Origin: Guillardia theta CCMP2712
Taxonomy: Eukaryota > Cryptophyceae > Pyrenomonadales > Geminigeraceae
Direction of reading: 5' to 3'
DNA length: 64,000 nt
NCBI RefSeq assembly: GCF_000315625.1
Contig: NW_005434667.1
Location: forward strand, 922,438-986,437
Shown piece after piece: positions 11,182 to 23,385 of this stretch (its first letter is position 1; each line of letters starts with the position of its first letter). The translations under genes were made by a program, and so were the position numbers. The notes below the pieces were generated by a model that was given only the letters and a program-made list of their open reading frames with translations, had not been told where the DNA came from and made no database searches.

Positions 11182-12251
11182 GGCGACTCACAAGCCTGAG
11201 ATCAGTGGAGGGCTTGAATTTTTAAAAATATTCACTACCCCCCACCCTGTATACCAATAGACCCACCCCTGTATTATCAGATGAATGAAGAGCCAAGTAC
11301 CGGTATTTGCAACTAACCCCTACCCCCTGTTCGCACAATTTGAATCCCTTGCCCTTAGGTTTTTGAAAGGTTACCATCGAAGGGGTGGCATAAACATATT
11401 TGGAGGGGTGATTAAAACATGGGGTCAGTGCAGGGGGTAGGGGTTATTATGACAGCGACCAATGATACAGTAAGAAAGGGGGGTAGATATCCAATGTTGG
11501 TTGTCTAACAGGAGGGTGGGGGTGGGTCGAAGAGGGTGGGTGGATATTCGTCATTTGTGAAAGTTGACCAGATCTGAGTTTAGCAGCTCGGATGCATGAG
11601 GCAAAGTCGGGTAGGGGTATATAAGGGAGGGGTGATAGAAGATTTGTAGGGGTGATAATCAGAATGTGTGCAGATTATCCCGCAGGGGTGTAGACAAATA
11701 TATTACCAAATAAGGGGTAATTGATACAACTGGGGGGTGAAAAAATTATTATGGGGGTAGGGGGTCATCTTCGGCACAATTCGTGCGATGGGGGACAAAC
11801 CAGGATGGACGACGACTAGAAGAATGGCGAGAGGAGTGGAAGAAGAGTCGCAAGGGATGGAAATGGCGGACCAGGAATGGAATGCAAGAGGGAGAGAGAA
11901 CAGGGAGGAGAGAGAGGAGAACAGAACACGAGATATGGCAGCTTGAGGTTGATGGTAGTATGCTAACTGATCGAGGAGGTGGAGTGCAGGAATCAGAGAA
12001 CAGCTGGTAGACTTTCCTTGACGTACGCATAAGATAAAGAGAGATGCGAGGATTGTGAACATAGACATAGCAGTGACTCTATCAAATTGAAGTAGATAGT
12101 GATTGACTCTAGCAAATAATACAGCAGAAAGGTAGACAAAGGCGCTGGATAAGTGAAGCTGAACAACATCGCACAGGCGTGAAACTCGAGTAGCAAGCAC
12201 GGAAAGCAAGCTTTTCTCATGTAGAAGGGTTGGACACATCAACCTTGAAAC
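11182..12251. other. intergenic region with strand-switching C/G island
   Basis: No gene supported. The island at 11235-11760 occupies the first half; 11780-12240 is purine-rich on the plus strand with no convincing exon. Long minus-strand frames there are explained by base skew. Confidence 0.55.
11235..11760. repeat. C-rich to G-rich intergenic island
   Basis: Bases 11235-11350 have CCCCCCACCC, CCCACCCC and CCCCTACCCC words. From about 11380 to 11760 the plus strand is instead full of GGGGTGG, GGGGTAGGGGT and GGGTGGGGG words. The switch occurs within about 30 bases near 11365. There is no open frame of interest. Confidence 0.65.
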
Positions 12252-13388
12252 ATGTATCACACAAGTTCCGAATCAGCCAAATGGATACCTCCGCTATGCT
12301 TGAGTGCAGACGCAGATTCGCTTCTTCAACAGGGCCCCGCGCAGCAGTTGGGCAAGCTGCTTGGGTTCTGTTTGGCAGCTCTTTCTGCTGCTTGCTTGCT
12401 GAAGATCCACACGTATGCTGTCAAGGTGAAGCTAAGAGACTTTGCCTTGTTTGGACTCATTCTGGTCACAGGAGGACATGTTGTCGCATCTTTCCTCCCC
12501 GTCAGAAGGTGAAGCATCGCAAGGGGAAGAGGCTCAACATGAGACTGGAAGCTCCACAGAGGAACAATGTCCAGCACATGAGCAGCAGGCCTACCAGGCA
12601 GTGACTGCGAACCCCCGGATCCGACTGGGAGCAGCAAGACGAGACCCTGATGCCTTGCCGACCCTTCGCCCCTTCCGCTTGCCCGGGCTGAGTCCGCAGG
12701 ACATTTTTCAGATCGGCGCAGACTCCTCTGCCGGCTCAACGGGGTTGAGCAGCTTCCGCTCCGTTGAGAGCATGACGGATCCAGCGATGGACATGAATGT
12801 CATGGAGCTGCAAAGGGAGATCAGGGCAGCGATGGAGAAACTGCAGTCGCTGGAGTCCCGGCTGTGCTCAGTGGAGAAGGGGAGCGTGTCCGGGAACGAG
12901 GATGAAGCTGTGAGTGGCTCCGCCTCCCTCTCTGACCACGAGGCTGCTGGTTACTACTCACTGGGAGGGAGGGAGAGCGAGGTGAAGTCGGAGCCTGCTA
13001 TGGCTGGTTGGGAGGGGAGGCTGGAGGGGAGCAGGGAAGAGGCGGGCCCAGTTGCCAGCAAGAGCCCACGGAGCGTTGAGAATCGCTCGGAAGCTTCAAC
13101 CATCTGCTCTGTGCAGACTGACGGGCAGCCAGACTCGCTCTTCCTCGACGGTATCCCGATGCATCAATCCCTGCGGCACTGCCAGGACGCTGAGGACTTC
13201 TTCCTTGTCCACAACCCATCCTCGAGGGAGATTCCTCAGGAGGAGGAAGAGAGGGACGCCAACAGTGTGCAGGTCAGCCGTTTGCAATCCTGTGTGTTTC
13301 TCGCTCCGCTGACTGCTTGCTTTCGCATCTACAGACATTTTTTCAGACCATTATGAGCAAGAGCTTCTCGAGAGAGCTTCACTTCTGA
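12252..13388 (+). CDS. unrecognised single-TM protein with coiled coil
   Basis: Three exons join in frame: 12252-12425, 12472-13272 and 13335-13388, with GT-AG introns of 46 and 62 nt. The first exon encodes a hydrophobic segment at about residues 33-52 (LGKLLGFCLAALSAACLL), likely a membrane anchor or signal anchor. The rest is acidic, Ser/Gly/Glu-rich and probably disordered. A predicted coiled coil lies around VMELQREIRAAMEKLQSLES, and phosphorylation-type Ser clusters are present. The last exon adds FFQTIMSKSFSRELHF and a TGA. No family is recognised. The neighbouring gene on the minus strand converges on it, with only about 80 bp between ends. Confidence 0.62.
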
Positions 13389-13467
13389 ATCTGCTTGCTC
13401 CCCAGCCCCCGCCTCCTCCTCTCCCCGCATGTACATCTCCGCTTCTCTCCTTCCCTCCCATTAAACA

Positions 13468-16400
13468 CTAGCGATCACTGATGATGAGCGATGCAAGCAC
13501 CTGTAGCATGCCAGTTATCTATCCCCCCCCCCCCCGCCTACTCCACGTATTCATACTCACAGCATAATTTCCCGACGGCTGGGAAGCCGCTGTTGCTCCT
13601 AGAGGCTCCACACTGAAAAATTCCCATCAATACGAGATGAGTATAAGAGCAACGAGGAGCAGGAGGAGCAGGAGGAGGAGGAGGAGGAGGAGGATCAGCA
13701 GCAAGAATCTTGTGGAGTCCTCCCACCTGATGTGCAGACATTCTACCGGCCGAAAGCATTCGCGCATCACTTGCTGTAAAGAAGTCACGCCTGGGAGTGA
13801 CAGGGGAAGGCGTACGCTCATCATGTCCTCTCTGACACACTTCTGCGCCTGAGGGTAGCCCTGATCGCCTCCGCCACGAGATGATCCTGACATGGTCAAG
13901 TCATCGCAAGCAACGTCTTGACTCCTCCCCTCCTCTGCCTCCCCCTCCTTCTCCAACCTTCTCCTCCTCCTTCCCTCCACCTCCTCCTCCTCATCCTCCA
14001 ACCGTTCTTGTCATCGATGCCCAAGATCGCGTCGACAGCAAGAATCGCACTGATTCTGCATGGCATCGCCATAGACCCTCGAGGAGGTCTCCTACACTCG
14101 TGTCAGTGATTCCTGATGGAGCAGGAGAAGAGAGGAAGGAGAGGAGGATGATGAGGGAGGGAGGGGAGGGAGGACGCAGAAGGACATGGAGAGATGAGGA
14201 GAGAGGAGGGGGGAGGAAGGAAGGAGATACTTCTTGTCTGCCACGGAGGCAGCAAGCGAGTTGTATGTTGGATCCCATGTCCTCGGAAACTTGGCACTGC
14301 TGTATGTCCCTGCACATGCTGGTGAGACCAACTCCGCTCCTCTCCTCCTTCACCGATGGCCAGGGACCGAGCGACTGCCTCCCCCAGCCCCCCGAAGGTC
14401 TTCGCGCTTCCTCCTCCTCGCTCTTCCGACGGCTTCGGATCCATCAAGAGATCTCGCAGCTCCATCACGGGGAGCAGGAGGTGGTTCTGTGCTGCAAGCT
14501 CGCCCTCCCTCTCCGCGCCCTCCCGCACGTCCAGCCCTTTAGAGAGGAAGGGAACTCCTTCGAACTTCCCAATAAGAAGAGCAGCAGAGGTGGAGGTTGG
14601 GACCTGGCAGGCGGACATAAAGGAAGACATAGCCTTCCTCATCGCCTTCCAGATCGCCTCCTGGTTTGGAACCGTGCTCACGAACACAACAAGTCTATCC
14701 CCCGCCCGCCTCCTGGACAGGTCCAGCAGCACAGCAAGCATTCCTCCGTAGCTCCCCTTGGGCAGGTTGATCCCTGGATGGCTGCAGCCATCGTGCCCCG
14801 GGAAAGAGAAGAAGCGATGGGAAAGGACGGGAAACTTGGACGCGAGGAGGATGCCGGAGTCTCCAGTGAGGCCAAGCGAGCGACAGCCAACCTCGGCGAC
14901 GACGTGAGCGAGTCCCAGAGGAGTCGAGAACGACTTGAGGAGCTCGAGACGCGCGGCCTCAGCATGGACTCCAAGGAGGACAAGGATGTCGAGGTTGCCC
15001 TCCTTCTCCAGCCCGCTGAGGGGGAAGGAGCAGCGGTGCAGCCACGAGACGATGTGCCTTGTCCTCTCCCGCGTGCATCGGAGCCCCGCGTGAAGGTCGC
15101 AGTCCAGCTGGAAGAGGTTTAGGGGATGCTGTCGCAGGGAGGAACTCCCTTCCTTCCTCTGCCTGTGACCCATCCTGTAGCTTTCCTGCAGGGCGATGAA
15201 GCTCAGCGGGCAGGGGGTGCGGAGGAGGAAGAAGCGCGAGGTCGCATGGCTGCCGCTGTTGCCGTTGAGGTACTCCCTCTCCACGTGCCATCCTGGCGAC
15301 GCGCTGGAGGAGAAGACGACGCGTCCTGAAAGGGATAACTCCCACCGCATGTAGAACTCAACGCTGCCGAAGCCGCCGCTGCTTTCTCCTCCTCCTCCTT
15401 CTCCTGTCTTCACCTCGTACGCCACCTCAGCCGAGGGACTGGAGAGTAAACCACCAAGAGACTCGCTGGCCATCACGATCTCCTCCCCCGGCGAGATCTC
15501 GGGAGGAGGGAGGATCGCCCAACGCATCTGCTCTCCACCGTAGCGCTGGAGGGACAGCGAGAGAGTCGTGCAGTTCAGCACATGGAGCATGACGCTCTTC
15601 TGCCCTCGGGACGAGGAGGAACGGAGGGGCCCAGATAGTCTCTGCTCCGCCTCCACCTGCAGGGTGGCCACAGGGATCTGCCGCAGGCTGGAGACGATCT
15701 CCCAAGACCTCTCGTCCAGCTTCTTGAGCTCGTCCAGGTTGCAGTCTGTCCACAGGGCTTCTCTCTTACTCACATGCTCGAACTCATCCCCTCCAGAGGA
15801 ATGCTCGTCCTCGTTCGATGAGTTTCCCCCCTCGTAACCTTCCTCGTGAACCTGATGCTCCTCCTGCTCATCAGCTGCAATCTCCTCCTGCTCCTCCTCC
15901 TGCTCCTGCTCATTCTCCTGCTCCTGCTCCTGATCCTGCCCCTTTTGATCCCCTGGTCCCTCCTGTTCATCGTGCTGCCGCTTCTCCTCTTCCTTAGCCG
16001 AGATTCCCTCCATGTCTCCTTTCAGCATCCCTCCATCCCTCCCTCTCTTCTCCTCCTCGTAGATACAGTCTGACGGAGACTTTCTCTCACTTTCCCGTTG
16101 CTGGCGGTGAGACCGTAGAATATGAAGGTCGAGGATGTTCATGGCTCTTGCGGCCGCCGCCATGATCTCCTCCTCTGAGATCTCATTGAAGCTGTCCTGC
16201 TGGTGGGTTGAAGCTCCCTCTTCCGGTTCAGAAACCTGCTCATCCTCCTCTTTCCTGCTCGCAGCTCCATCTTCTCGAGATCGTGCTGGAGAAAGTTGGG
16301 TGGGATGACCAGCGGGAGATGCCGTTCCGAGTCCTTCACCCATCTTTGAAAGTAAGCTCCGTTCCACTTCGTCCTCGTGGTCCTCCTCCTCTCCTTTTCC

Positions 16401-16640
16401 TCTATCCTGCTCTTCTCCTTCACCCCCATTCTGCTTCTCCATTGACTCCTCGTCGTTGTTGTTGCTCGCATCCAGGTTTTGCTTCTCGTTCTCTAACTTA
16501 ACAACCTGCTCCTCAACTCTCTTCTCGTCTCCATTCATCATCGCTTCAGCAGACCAGTGACAACTATTTTGATCCTCCGGGAACAGCTTTGGGCTGAAAA
16601 GTCGATTAGCTGGAGACGAAGAGACTGCAAGTGGAAGCAT
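13468..16640 (-). CDS. large acidic protein with degenerate EEP-superfamily domain
   Basis: The main exon starts at ATG 16640. The first 300 residues are extremely acidic (Glu/Gln runs). A middle beta-rich region follows (HVLNCTTLSLSLQRYGG, WAILPPPEISPGEEI). The C-terminal part resembles neutral-sphingomyelinase-like endonuclease/exonuclease/phosphatase domains: DILVLLGVHAEAARL, GDSGILLASKFPVL, KGSYGGMLAVLLDL. Phase-consistent introns then add YSSAKFPRTWDPTYNSL, PCRISAILAVDAILGI and finally PSGNYAVLASLIISDR before the stop at 13468. The usual catalytic positions look replaced: LQEV-type reads LLGV, the TH motif reads ST, and the SDHY-type end reads SGNY. If this alignment by eye is right, it is a pseudoenzyme. 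The intron nearest the end contains a GGA-repeat tract. Confidence 0.7.
15850..15950 (-). repeat. coding Glu/Gln repeat (CTCCTG on plus strand)
   Basis: A CTC/CTG-rich tract inside the main exon of the preceding gene. On the minus strand it encodes the alternating Glu/Gln run (EQEQENEQEQEEEQEE) of the acidic N-terminal region. It is probably a recently expanded hexamer repeat. Confidence 0.75.
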
Positions 16641-16643
16641 AAA

Positions 16644-16918
16644 TCACCTTTCTCCTCGCCGCTGCTTCTCCATCCTCGAAGACGAATTTGTCTTCGGGCT
16701 CCTCTGCCCGTTGCGCGAAAGACTCGTTGGACTCGATGGAAGGTCGAGATGATGAGAGACTTTCTTGGTGGGCGACCTGACGTCGATACGTTCGTGGAAT
16801 CTTTGCGCTTTCTTCTCGAACGCAGCGCAGCTCATCTTTTTCCTTAGGTCTGGAAAATTGCAAAACTGAGCACGCAACCGACTTTACAGCAAGGGTAACC
16901 GGGATCATCAAACGCCAT
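16644..16918 (-). CDS. small unrecognised basic protein, two exons
   Basis: ATG at 16918 opens a 19-nt exon (16900-16918). A 50-nt GT-AG intron then joins it to exon 16644-16849, giving about 74 residues. The sequence begins MAFDDPDLRKKMSCAAFE and continues with FHERIDVRSPTKKVSHHLDL, a Ser/Pro/Lys-rich stretch. The split start, correct phase and clean stop support a real gene. The function is unknown. The stop lies only 3 bp before the ATG of the downstream acidic gene on the same strand, which is unusually tight. An alternative is that these exons belong to a 5' isoform of that gene, but no phase-consistent splice into it was found. Confidence 0.5.
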
Positions 16919-17364
16919 GATGCTTGACTTGGCACACTCCTTGGCGCCATGCAGCTTTGACATCCTCGACGTCTTCAACACTGTATGCTTCACCTGAATG
17001 CCTGTGTGCCTTTGCGTGAGAGGCCCGAGGTTGAGAAAGTTACGAATATTGACGATGAACGTGTGGTCTCTGCGCAAGGTGAGGGATCACATGGAGAGCT
17101 CTGCAATCATGGGCATGCATTACATTCGGTTCAGCCTTGAGGCGAGAGGATCATCTCTCGGGTTGAAAAGCGACAAATCGAGGAGCTTCTCCTGCTGCCA
17201 AATCCCCTCCTGCCATCAACCGCGGATCAGAAGTCGCTGACAAGGAGGAGGAGGAGAGCAAGAGCTCACCAACATCCGATCCGTGACAGCGAGGAAAGGA
17301 GCAGTTACACGAAGGAGCGCCAGCCACTCTCCTATCAAGTTTCGCACGCTCTAGCAACGAGCTG
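16919..17364. other. no convincing gene between two minus-strand genes
   Basis: Short frames on both strands (for example minus-strand FIVNIRNFLNLGPLTQRHTG near 17010-17060) could be untranslated leader or an undetected exon. No start, stop and splice combination holds together. Confidence 0.3.
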
Positions 17365-18301
17365 TCAGGGAGTAGCGGACGTGGTGGCGGTTACCAGTGC
17401 GATGACTGCCGTCAGTTGAGCCGCAGGGATCAAGACTTGGAAAGGCGATGAAGAGCTCGGGATTTGACCCACAGCACTGATTTGTTGGACTCCATCCAGA
17501 GAGAAATTGTTGTTGGGCCTGCTCTCTTTCGATTTTCTTGCAGTCTCCACGTAGCGACTCTTGACAAGTGACAGATTATTTTGAAGGATAGGTGAGACCG
17601 ATCTTGTATATTCATCTGGCTTCAAGATCGATTTCATCTTCACAGCTTCAACATGTTTTGACTCCTTCCGTACTCACCAGCATCTCATTCGGCGTGCGAG
17701 GAACGAAGTCGGCGTATACCACAGAAATCGATTCCTCTGTGTGAACCTTGCAAAGTCCTGAATGAGCACCGTTCTCAACATCCCGAGCACTCACGATCTC
17801 GACGAGCAGGTGTGGCATCAAGGAATGATCAGAATCTACGATGGCGAGGAGTCTCGAGTGAGTCTGCTGCAATCCTGTTGAGGGGGTGAGGAAAACTAGT
17901 GCCATACTATGAACCAATGTGGGGAGATCATCAAACATATATAATGACCCATTTTTCTGTCAAGATTCATAACAACGACGATGTCAAGGGGGATACCGTT
18001 CAGGTGTACTTGGATGAAGACTATCTTGATGATCTGGAATGTCTCGATCAGAGCTCTGAGTCCCCTCCTTACTCTCCTCACGCTCGTCTCGGAGATGCCG
18101 AAAGTTTTGATACTCTGACAGTGAATCCTTCCCACGTCCTGCTTGCTGTTGCTCAACTTCAAGGAATCCTGTCACCCTGTTTCAGTGATCATCAAGCCAG
18201 TCGCTCCTGACCTGTTGGATCTTTTCATCGATGACAGTATCCACTTCTTCGTTGACGAACGATAGAATTCCTTCCAAAAGTTCGCCATGTAGGATTTTCA
18301 T
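17365..18301 (-). CDS. unrecognised multi-exon protein with C-terminal hydrophobic tail
   Basis: Starting at ATG 18301 (MKILHGELLEGILSFVNEEV), six exon pieces join with matching phases through GT-AG introns of about 33-54 nt. The readable core runs through KNGSLYMFDDLPTLVHRLQQ, LLAIVDSDHSLMPHLLVEIV and SGLCKVHTEESISVVYADF. It continues with SILKDEY-like KSILKPDEYTRSVSPILQNN and ends with a hydrophobic segment, FQVLIPAAQLTAVIALVTAT, close to the stop at 17365. The hydrophobic end could be a tail anchor into an organelle membrane (inference). I do not recognise the family, although the core looks like a conserved globular domain. The precise first exon is uncertain. Confidence 0.52.
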
Positions 18302-18709
18302 GTGATCGTAACTCATCCTTGTCTCGTGGCGACGATGAACCGTTGTCCTCGCCATGATTGCAGCTGTGTCTGTGTTCTCTTCACGCTTCGTTCATGTGCA
18401 TAATTCAGTCATGCCTCATGATGGATCGCTCCATTTCATTCAGATATGAGCGTCTCCAGCTTCTGCGGATATGTGCGTCTCCAGCTCCTCTGTTGCATCC
18501 CGACAGATCGGGAGTTATCTGGACTTGTATGACCAGCGGCAGCATGCACACTGGGAACCATGGGGAAGGAGCATAAGACTTCACGCGCTTTCTATGTCCT
18601 GCATTGAGTCCCTCCTCTTGTTCGTCATCCTCCTCATACAACCATCGCAACTCCAGACCTACGCAACTTCTCAGACCATCGCGGGCTCAATGTTCCGAGT
18701 TTGACAGAG

Positions 18710-19695
18710 GCGGGTTAGCTGCGGGGTATTTGAGTAATACTATTGAATATACTTATTACCCGGCTGCCGCTGTGCCAGTCGCGGCGCACCACTGGCACTG
18801 AGTCGACGGCCCGGCGGGTGCCGCAGCTGAGACGGCGGCCCACCACTCTCCAAGGCTCATATGCCAGTCAGAGTGATGGAACCGTCCGTATGCCAGCCGT
18901 GCTAGTCAGATAGCGCCGAGTTAACCGTTGAAAAACTCCGAGTCAGCCTCCTGTAAACCAAGCTGAATGCTTGGGCTTTACCGTCGAGTCTTGAGCAACA
19001 GTGAACTCCGAAACTGTCTTGTCGCCGGAAGTCAAGTTAGGCTGGCACCACACTGTGATGCTCAGTGCTCAGCCTGTCACCCGGGCCCGGCGAGTGGAAT
19101 AGCAACGTGTCGGCGGGCCGCCGGCGCGCGGCGCGCCGCCGGCCCGCCGGGCCGCCCGGAGTCCGAGCCGGCGGGGGGCGATAATGAGTAAAATTCAAAC
19201 GGCAGTGTTGCGACTCCTGAGATGAGGCTCCTGACTCTTGCAGTGCTGGGCCGCTAGTCTCTGACTGCCGGTACCGACCCCAGTAAAAAAGGGGGTGGGG
19301 TGTTGATATAAATCCCCTACCCTTGTCCGATATACCCCTGTTTACGAGGTGAATTCTACCCGTCCCTCCTCTCACCAATGCAGGGATGTACAAAAGTTCC
19401 CCACAACCCCTGCACCACCCCGCCAGTTCGAATTCAGGCTTCCGACCCCACAGATGTGGCGGACTACCCCCTACCCATCATACCTGATTTAGAACCATGC
19501 TCTTTCCCTGATATCACCCTCAGATGTGACCAGGGGGTGGTAAATTGTACCCTCTCTTCGCCCTGTCATGGCCCTTCCTGAGTTCCAACCCGCGCAACAA
19601 GAAATTTGTACAGGTGGGGGTATATTGGGTACCCCTTGTTTTGACAATGAATCTTGTGGTAGTCTTTCAACGAATGAGTAGGGGTGATACCCTCA
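18710..19695. repeat. composite intergenic element: GC core followed by C/G island
   Basis: The GC-rich core (18710-19280) repeatedly shows GCCAGTC, CACTGAGTC, GAGTC and CCGGCGGG-type words, like the block at 8560-8975. It is followed by ACCCCCTACCC words up to about 19550 and GGGGTA/AGGGGTG words to 19695. No protein-like frame is present. Confidence 0.58.
19111..19149. repeat. near-perfect GC inverted repeat (19-bp arms)
   Basis: The arms at 19111-19129 and 19131-19149 pair at 18 of 19 positions around a single spacer base, all G or C. It could fold into a very stable hairpin or cruciform. It sits inside the GC core of the composite element and outside any gene. Confidence 0.85.
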
Positions 19696-19795
19696 TTAGA
19701 TTTTAAAATAGTGGTTACAAGAATATACAAGAATAACCGATGAATACGGCTTCATCGCATTTCAGGAAAGAAGCATGCAGCGAGGCCGTCGAGGA

Positions 19796-20842
19796 ATGGC
19801 GGCTTTTCAGGCCCTCCGCGTCTGTTTCGGCTCTATTCTTGCTGTTATGCTTGATGAGACTACTGCATTCAATCATCTTGCCACTTCTCCAGCGTTTCAG
19901 AGACATGCAGTCAAGCCCGGCGCAAGTTGCACGAAGCGGGGGACATTTGATCACGTGCAGTCTGTTCGTCCTTTCCAGTTGAGAATGTCTAGCAGAGAAG
20001 ACGATTCCAAATCACCATTCGTCTACTTCAAAGATGTAGAGTTCTACAGTGATGACGGCAATAGTTTGGAGACTCTCTCGACCCGTCCTTTGGGTAGAGT
20101 GGAAGAAATCGGCATTTTCCCGCTGGGCTTGGTTTTGAATCCTGGTGCGCGTGTGCCACTTCACATCATGGAAATGAGATACCGGCAACTTTTTACAAAG
20201 ACGTGGGAAGGAAAACAGAAGGTAGTGAATTTTTTTTGTGTTCGAAGACGTTGTACTAATCTGGAGTGTCAGGTTGGATTCGTGATGTATGACAAGGATC
20301 GTAACCGATGGGCAAAGGTTGGTACAACGGCGAGACTGATCAGTTTTGATACCAAGCCTGATGGGAAGATCATGACCTTGGGGGAGGGTGATGAGAGATT
20401 TAGAGTGCTCAAAGTCACGAGGATTGGAAGCCAGATGGAATATATGAAGGCATTGGTGGAGTACATCGATGATGAAAACACTGAAGAGGATTTGAAACCG
20501 CTGGAAGAAAACGTTTGGGAATCTCTCAAGCAAGTTTTGTCCCTTTCCAATGAACTCTACGGCAAGAAGTTGGATTTGAAAGATAGTCTAAAATCTCTTG
20601 CTCCGCGCAAGTCATACAACATGGGGAAGAAACCGCTAAGGTCAGAAATCGTACGACAAAGGTTGTTTTCGTTTGCTGTTGCCCAGGTTTTGGACATGCC
20701 TCTCCTCGAACAGCAATCATTGCTGCAAGTTCAAGACACGAAGGAGAGATTCCGCAGGGAGATGGGCATGCTGGAAATGGCTCAACAATTTTTGACTGCG
20801 CAAGTGTCTCTGAAGAATGCGTTTGGATCCAGCACGGAATGA
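19796..20842 (+). CDS. plastid-targeted LON substrate-binding-domain protein
   Basis: ATG 19796 starts a signal peptide (ALRVCFGSILAVMLDETTA). A likely cleavage site directly before FNHLATSPAFQRH follows, giving the Phe at +1 of transit peptides for red-derived complex plastids. The mature part has the N-terminal LON (PUA-like) domain: IGIFPLGLVLNPGARVPLHI, EMRYRQLF, and after a 51-nt in-frame intron (20222-20272) VGFVMYDKD, GEGDERFRVLKV. There is no AAA ATPase or Ser-Lys protease domain, so it is a stand-alone LON-domain protein of about 330 residues, as in plant chloroplasts and cyanobacteria. An alpha-helical C-terminal part follows. Function in plastid protein quality control is inferred from the family; an alternative is a substrate adaptor. 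The in-frame ATG at 19775 is less likely, as it would precede the signal peptide. Confidence 0.9.
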   Translation: MAAFQALRVCFGSILAVMLDETTAFNHLATSPAFQRHAVKPGASCTKRGTFDHVQSVRPFQLRMSSREDDSKSPFVYFKDVEFYSDDGNSLETLSTRPLGRVEEIGIFPLGLVLNPGARVPLHIMEMRYRQLFTKTWEGKQKVVNFFCVRRRCTNLECQVGFVMYDKDRNRWAKVGTTARLISFDTKPDGKIMTLGEGDERFRVLKVTRIGSQMEYMKALVEYIDDENTEEDLKPLEENVWESLKQVLSLSNELYGKKLDLKDSLKSLAPRKSYNMGKKPLRSEIVRQRLFSFAVAQVLDMPLLEQQSLLQVQDTKERFRREMGMLEMAQQFLTAQVSLKNAFGSSTE

Positions 20843-21099
20843 TTGCAAACTCACTGTCGAACTGTTTAATAGAATGAAGGTTAACAAAAGCTGAGGATTT
20901 AGATATTGATATGTCCTCTCTTTTAACGATTTGATTTACCTGTGCAAAATGACTGAATAAAAGTACGAAATTTTGGAACGGAATAACACATCATCTCATC
21001 TCAGATGTTTGTTGAGCCATCCTCAACACCAAATCTGATTTATTCCATAGCAAGGTACCGTTTAACATCCGTTGAAGATGTTATTTGTGACAAGAACAT

Positions 21100-21597
21100 C
21101 TACGCTTGATCGGTCTTGAGGGTACTCAGCTTGGGCGTTCTGTAGGAAACATATGGTCTGAGCTGTGTTGCTGTTTCAGTTTCATGGATGAGTCAAATCA
21201 AATCCTGCTTACATCACAGTCCGTGAAATCTGGGACAACCAATTCTTCGATCTTGTGCTCCTGCCTATGAAAGTTTCCTGCAAGTATTTAATGTCAGACA
21301 GAAGGAGACAGGCAGCAGATCGATCGGGTAACGTACCATGCTTGGTAATAAATCCTGTACTCTTGGCTCCTTTTCCTTTGTAAAAATTCCTCTGTATGCA
21401 AATCAGGTCATCACCATTACAGCAATGCGGTAGAAAGGTAAGGAGAACAATCAAGATCAAACGACACGTACAGGGCCTCTCTTGGATGTCATGGGGAATC
21501 GTCCAAAGCTATGTCCCTGCCTGTTACTGAACTTTCCTCTGATGTTCTCCATCATGCTCGCAAGCGCAGCCGCCACAGGTCTCCTCGCTGCCTCCAT
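21100..21597 (-). CDS. MRPL41: mitochondrial large-subunit ribosomal protein mL41
   Basis: Four exons (21472-21597, 21337-21391, 21213-21277, 21100-21162) join perfectly in frame to a protein of about 102 residues. The N-terminus MEAARRPVAAALASMMENIR has the basic, Ala-rich look of a mitochondrial presequence. The conserved core follows: MTSKRGPRNFYKGKGAKSTG, then IEELVVPDFTDCDLRPYVSY, matching the mL41 family signature (SKRGP, GRGAK, VVPDLTG, LKPYVSY). It acts in the mitochondrial 39S/54S ribosomal subunit. Its ATG is about 231 bp from that of the divergently transcribed kinase, so the two probably share a promoter region. Confidence 0.92.
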
Positions 21598-21828
21598 CGC
21601 GATCAGCCGGCGCCTCCAGCCCCCTGAGGCCGACGCGAGGCAGTGAGCTCTGAGGCGAGCTTGAATTTATTCTGAGGCGAAGCGCATCGCTTTCAGCTTT
21701 GATCCTCACGGTCTGCATCGATAGTCATTTCTCTATTTGTATGTTGCTGCCTTTTTTTGTGCCTATTCGCTTGCTCTGACTTTGCTCGCAAAGTTGCTAC
21801 AACAGGCCCATCGGGCCTTCCGGTCGCC

Positions 21829-23281
<1,453 letters not shown>

Positions 23282-23385
23282 TGCATCGTAAGGCAGAAAA
23301 TTGTACATGTACATATCCATGTTAAATTAAGAAACTTTGCTATCTAAGTGAATGAAAACAAGTTGAAAGCTCCATGAACGCTGTA

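Larger units (their letters stand above)
18302..19795. other. intergenic region with GC block and C/G island
   Basis: Bases 18302-18700 show no supported gene. Then comes a GC-rich GAGTC/CACTG-word block (about 18710-19280) with a strong hairpin, an island with CCCCTACC then GGGGT words (19285-19695), and a short 5' flank of the LON-domain gene. Confidence 0.55.

Noticed and set aside
11703-12260. 185-codon minus-strand Leu/Ser-rich frame
   Set aside because: The region is purine-skewed on the plus strand; the frame has no domain, and its hydrophobicity follows from pyrimidine codons.
13881-15122. 413-codon plus-strand frame
   Set aside because: It is antisense to the EEP-like gene, whose splicing and domain order are coherent; the plus-strand translation is low complexity.
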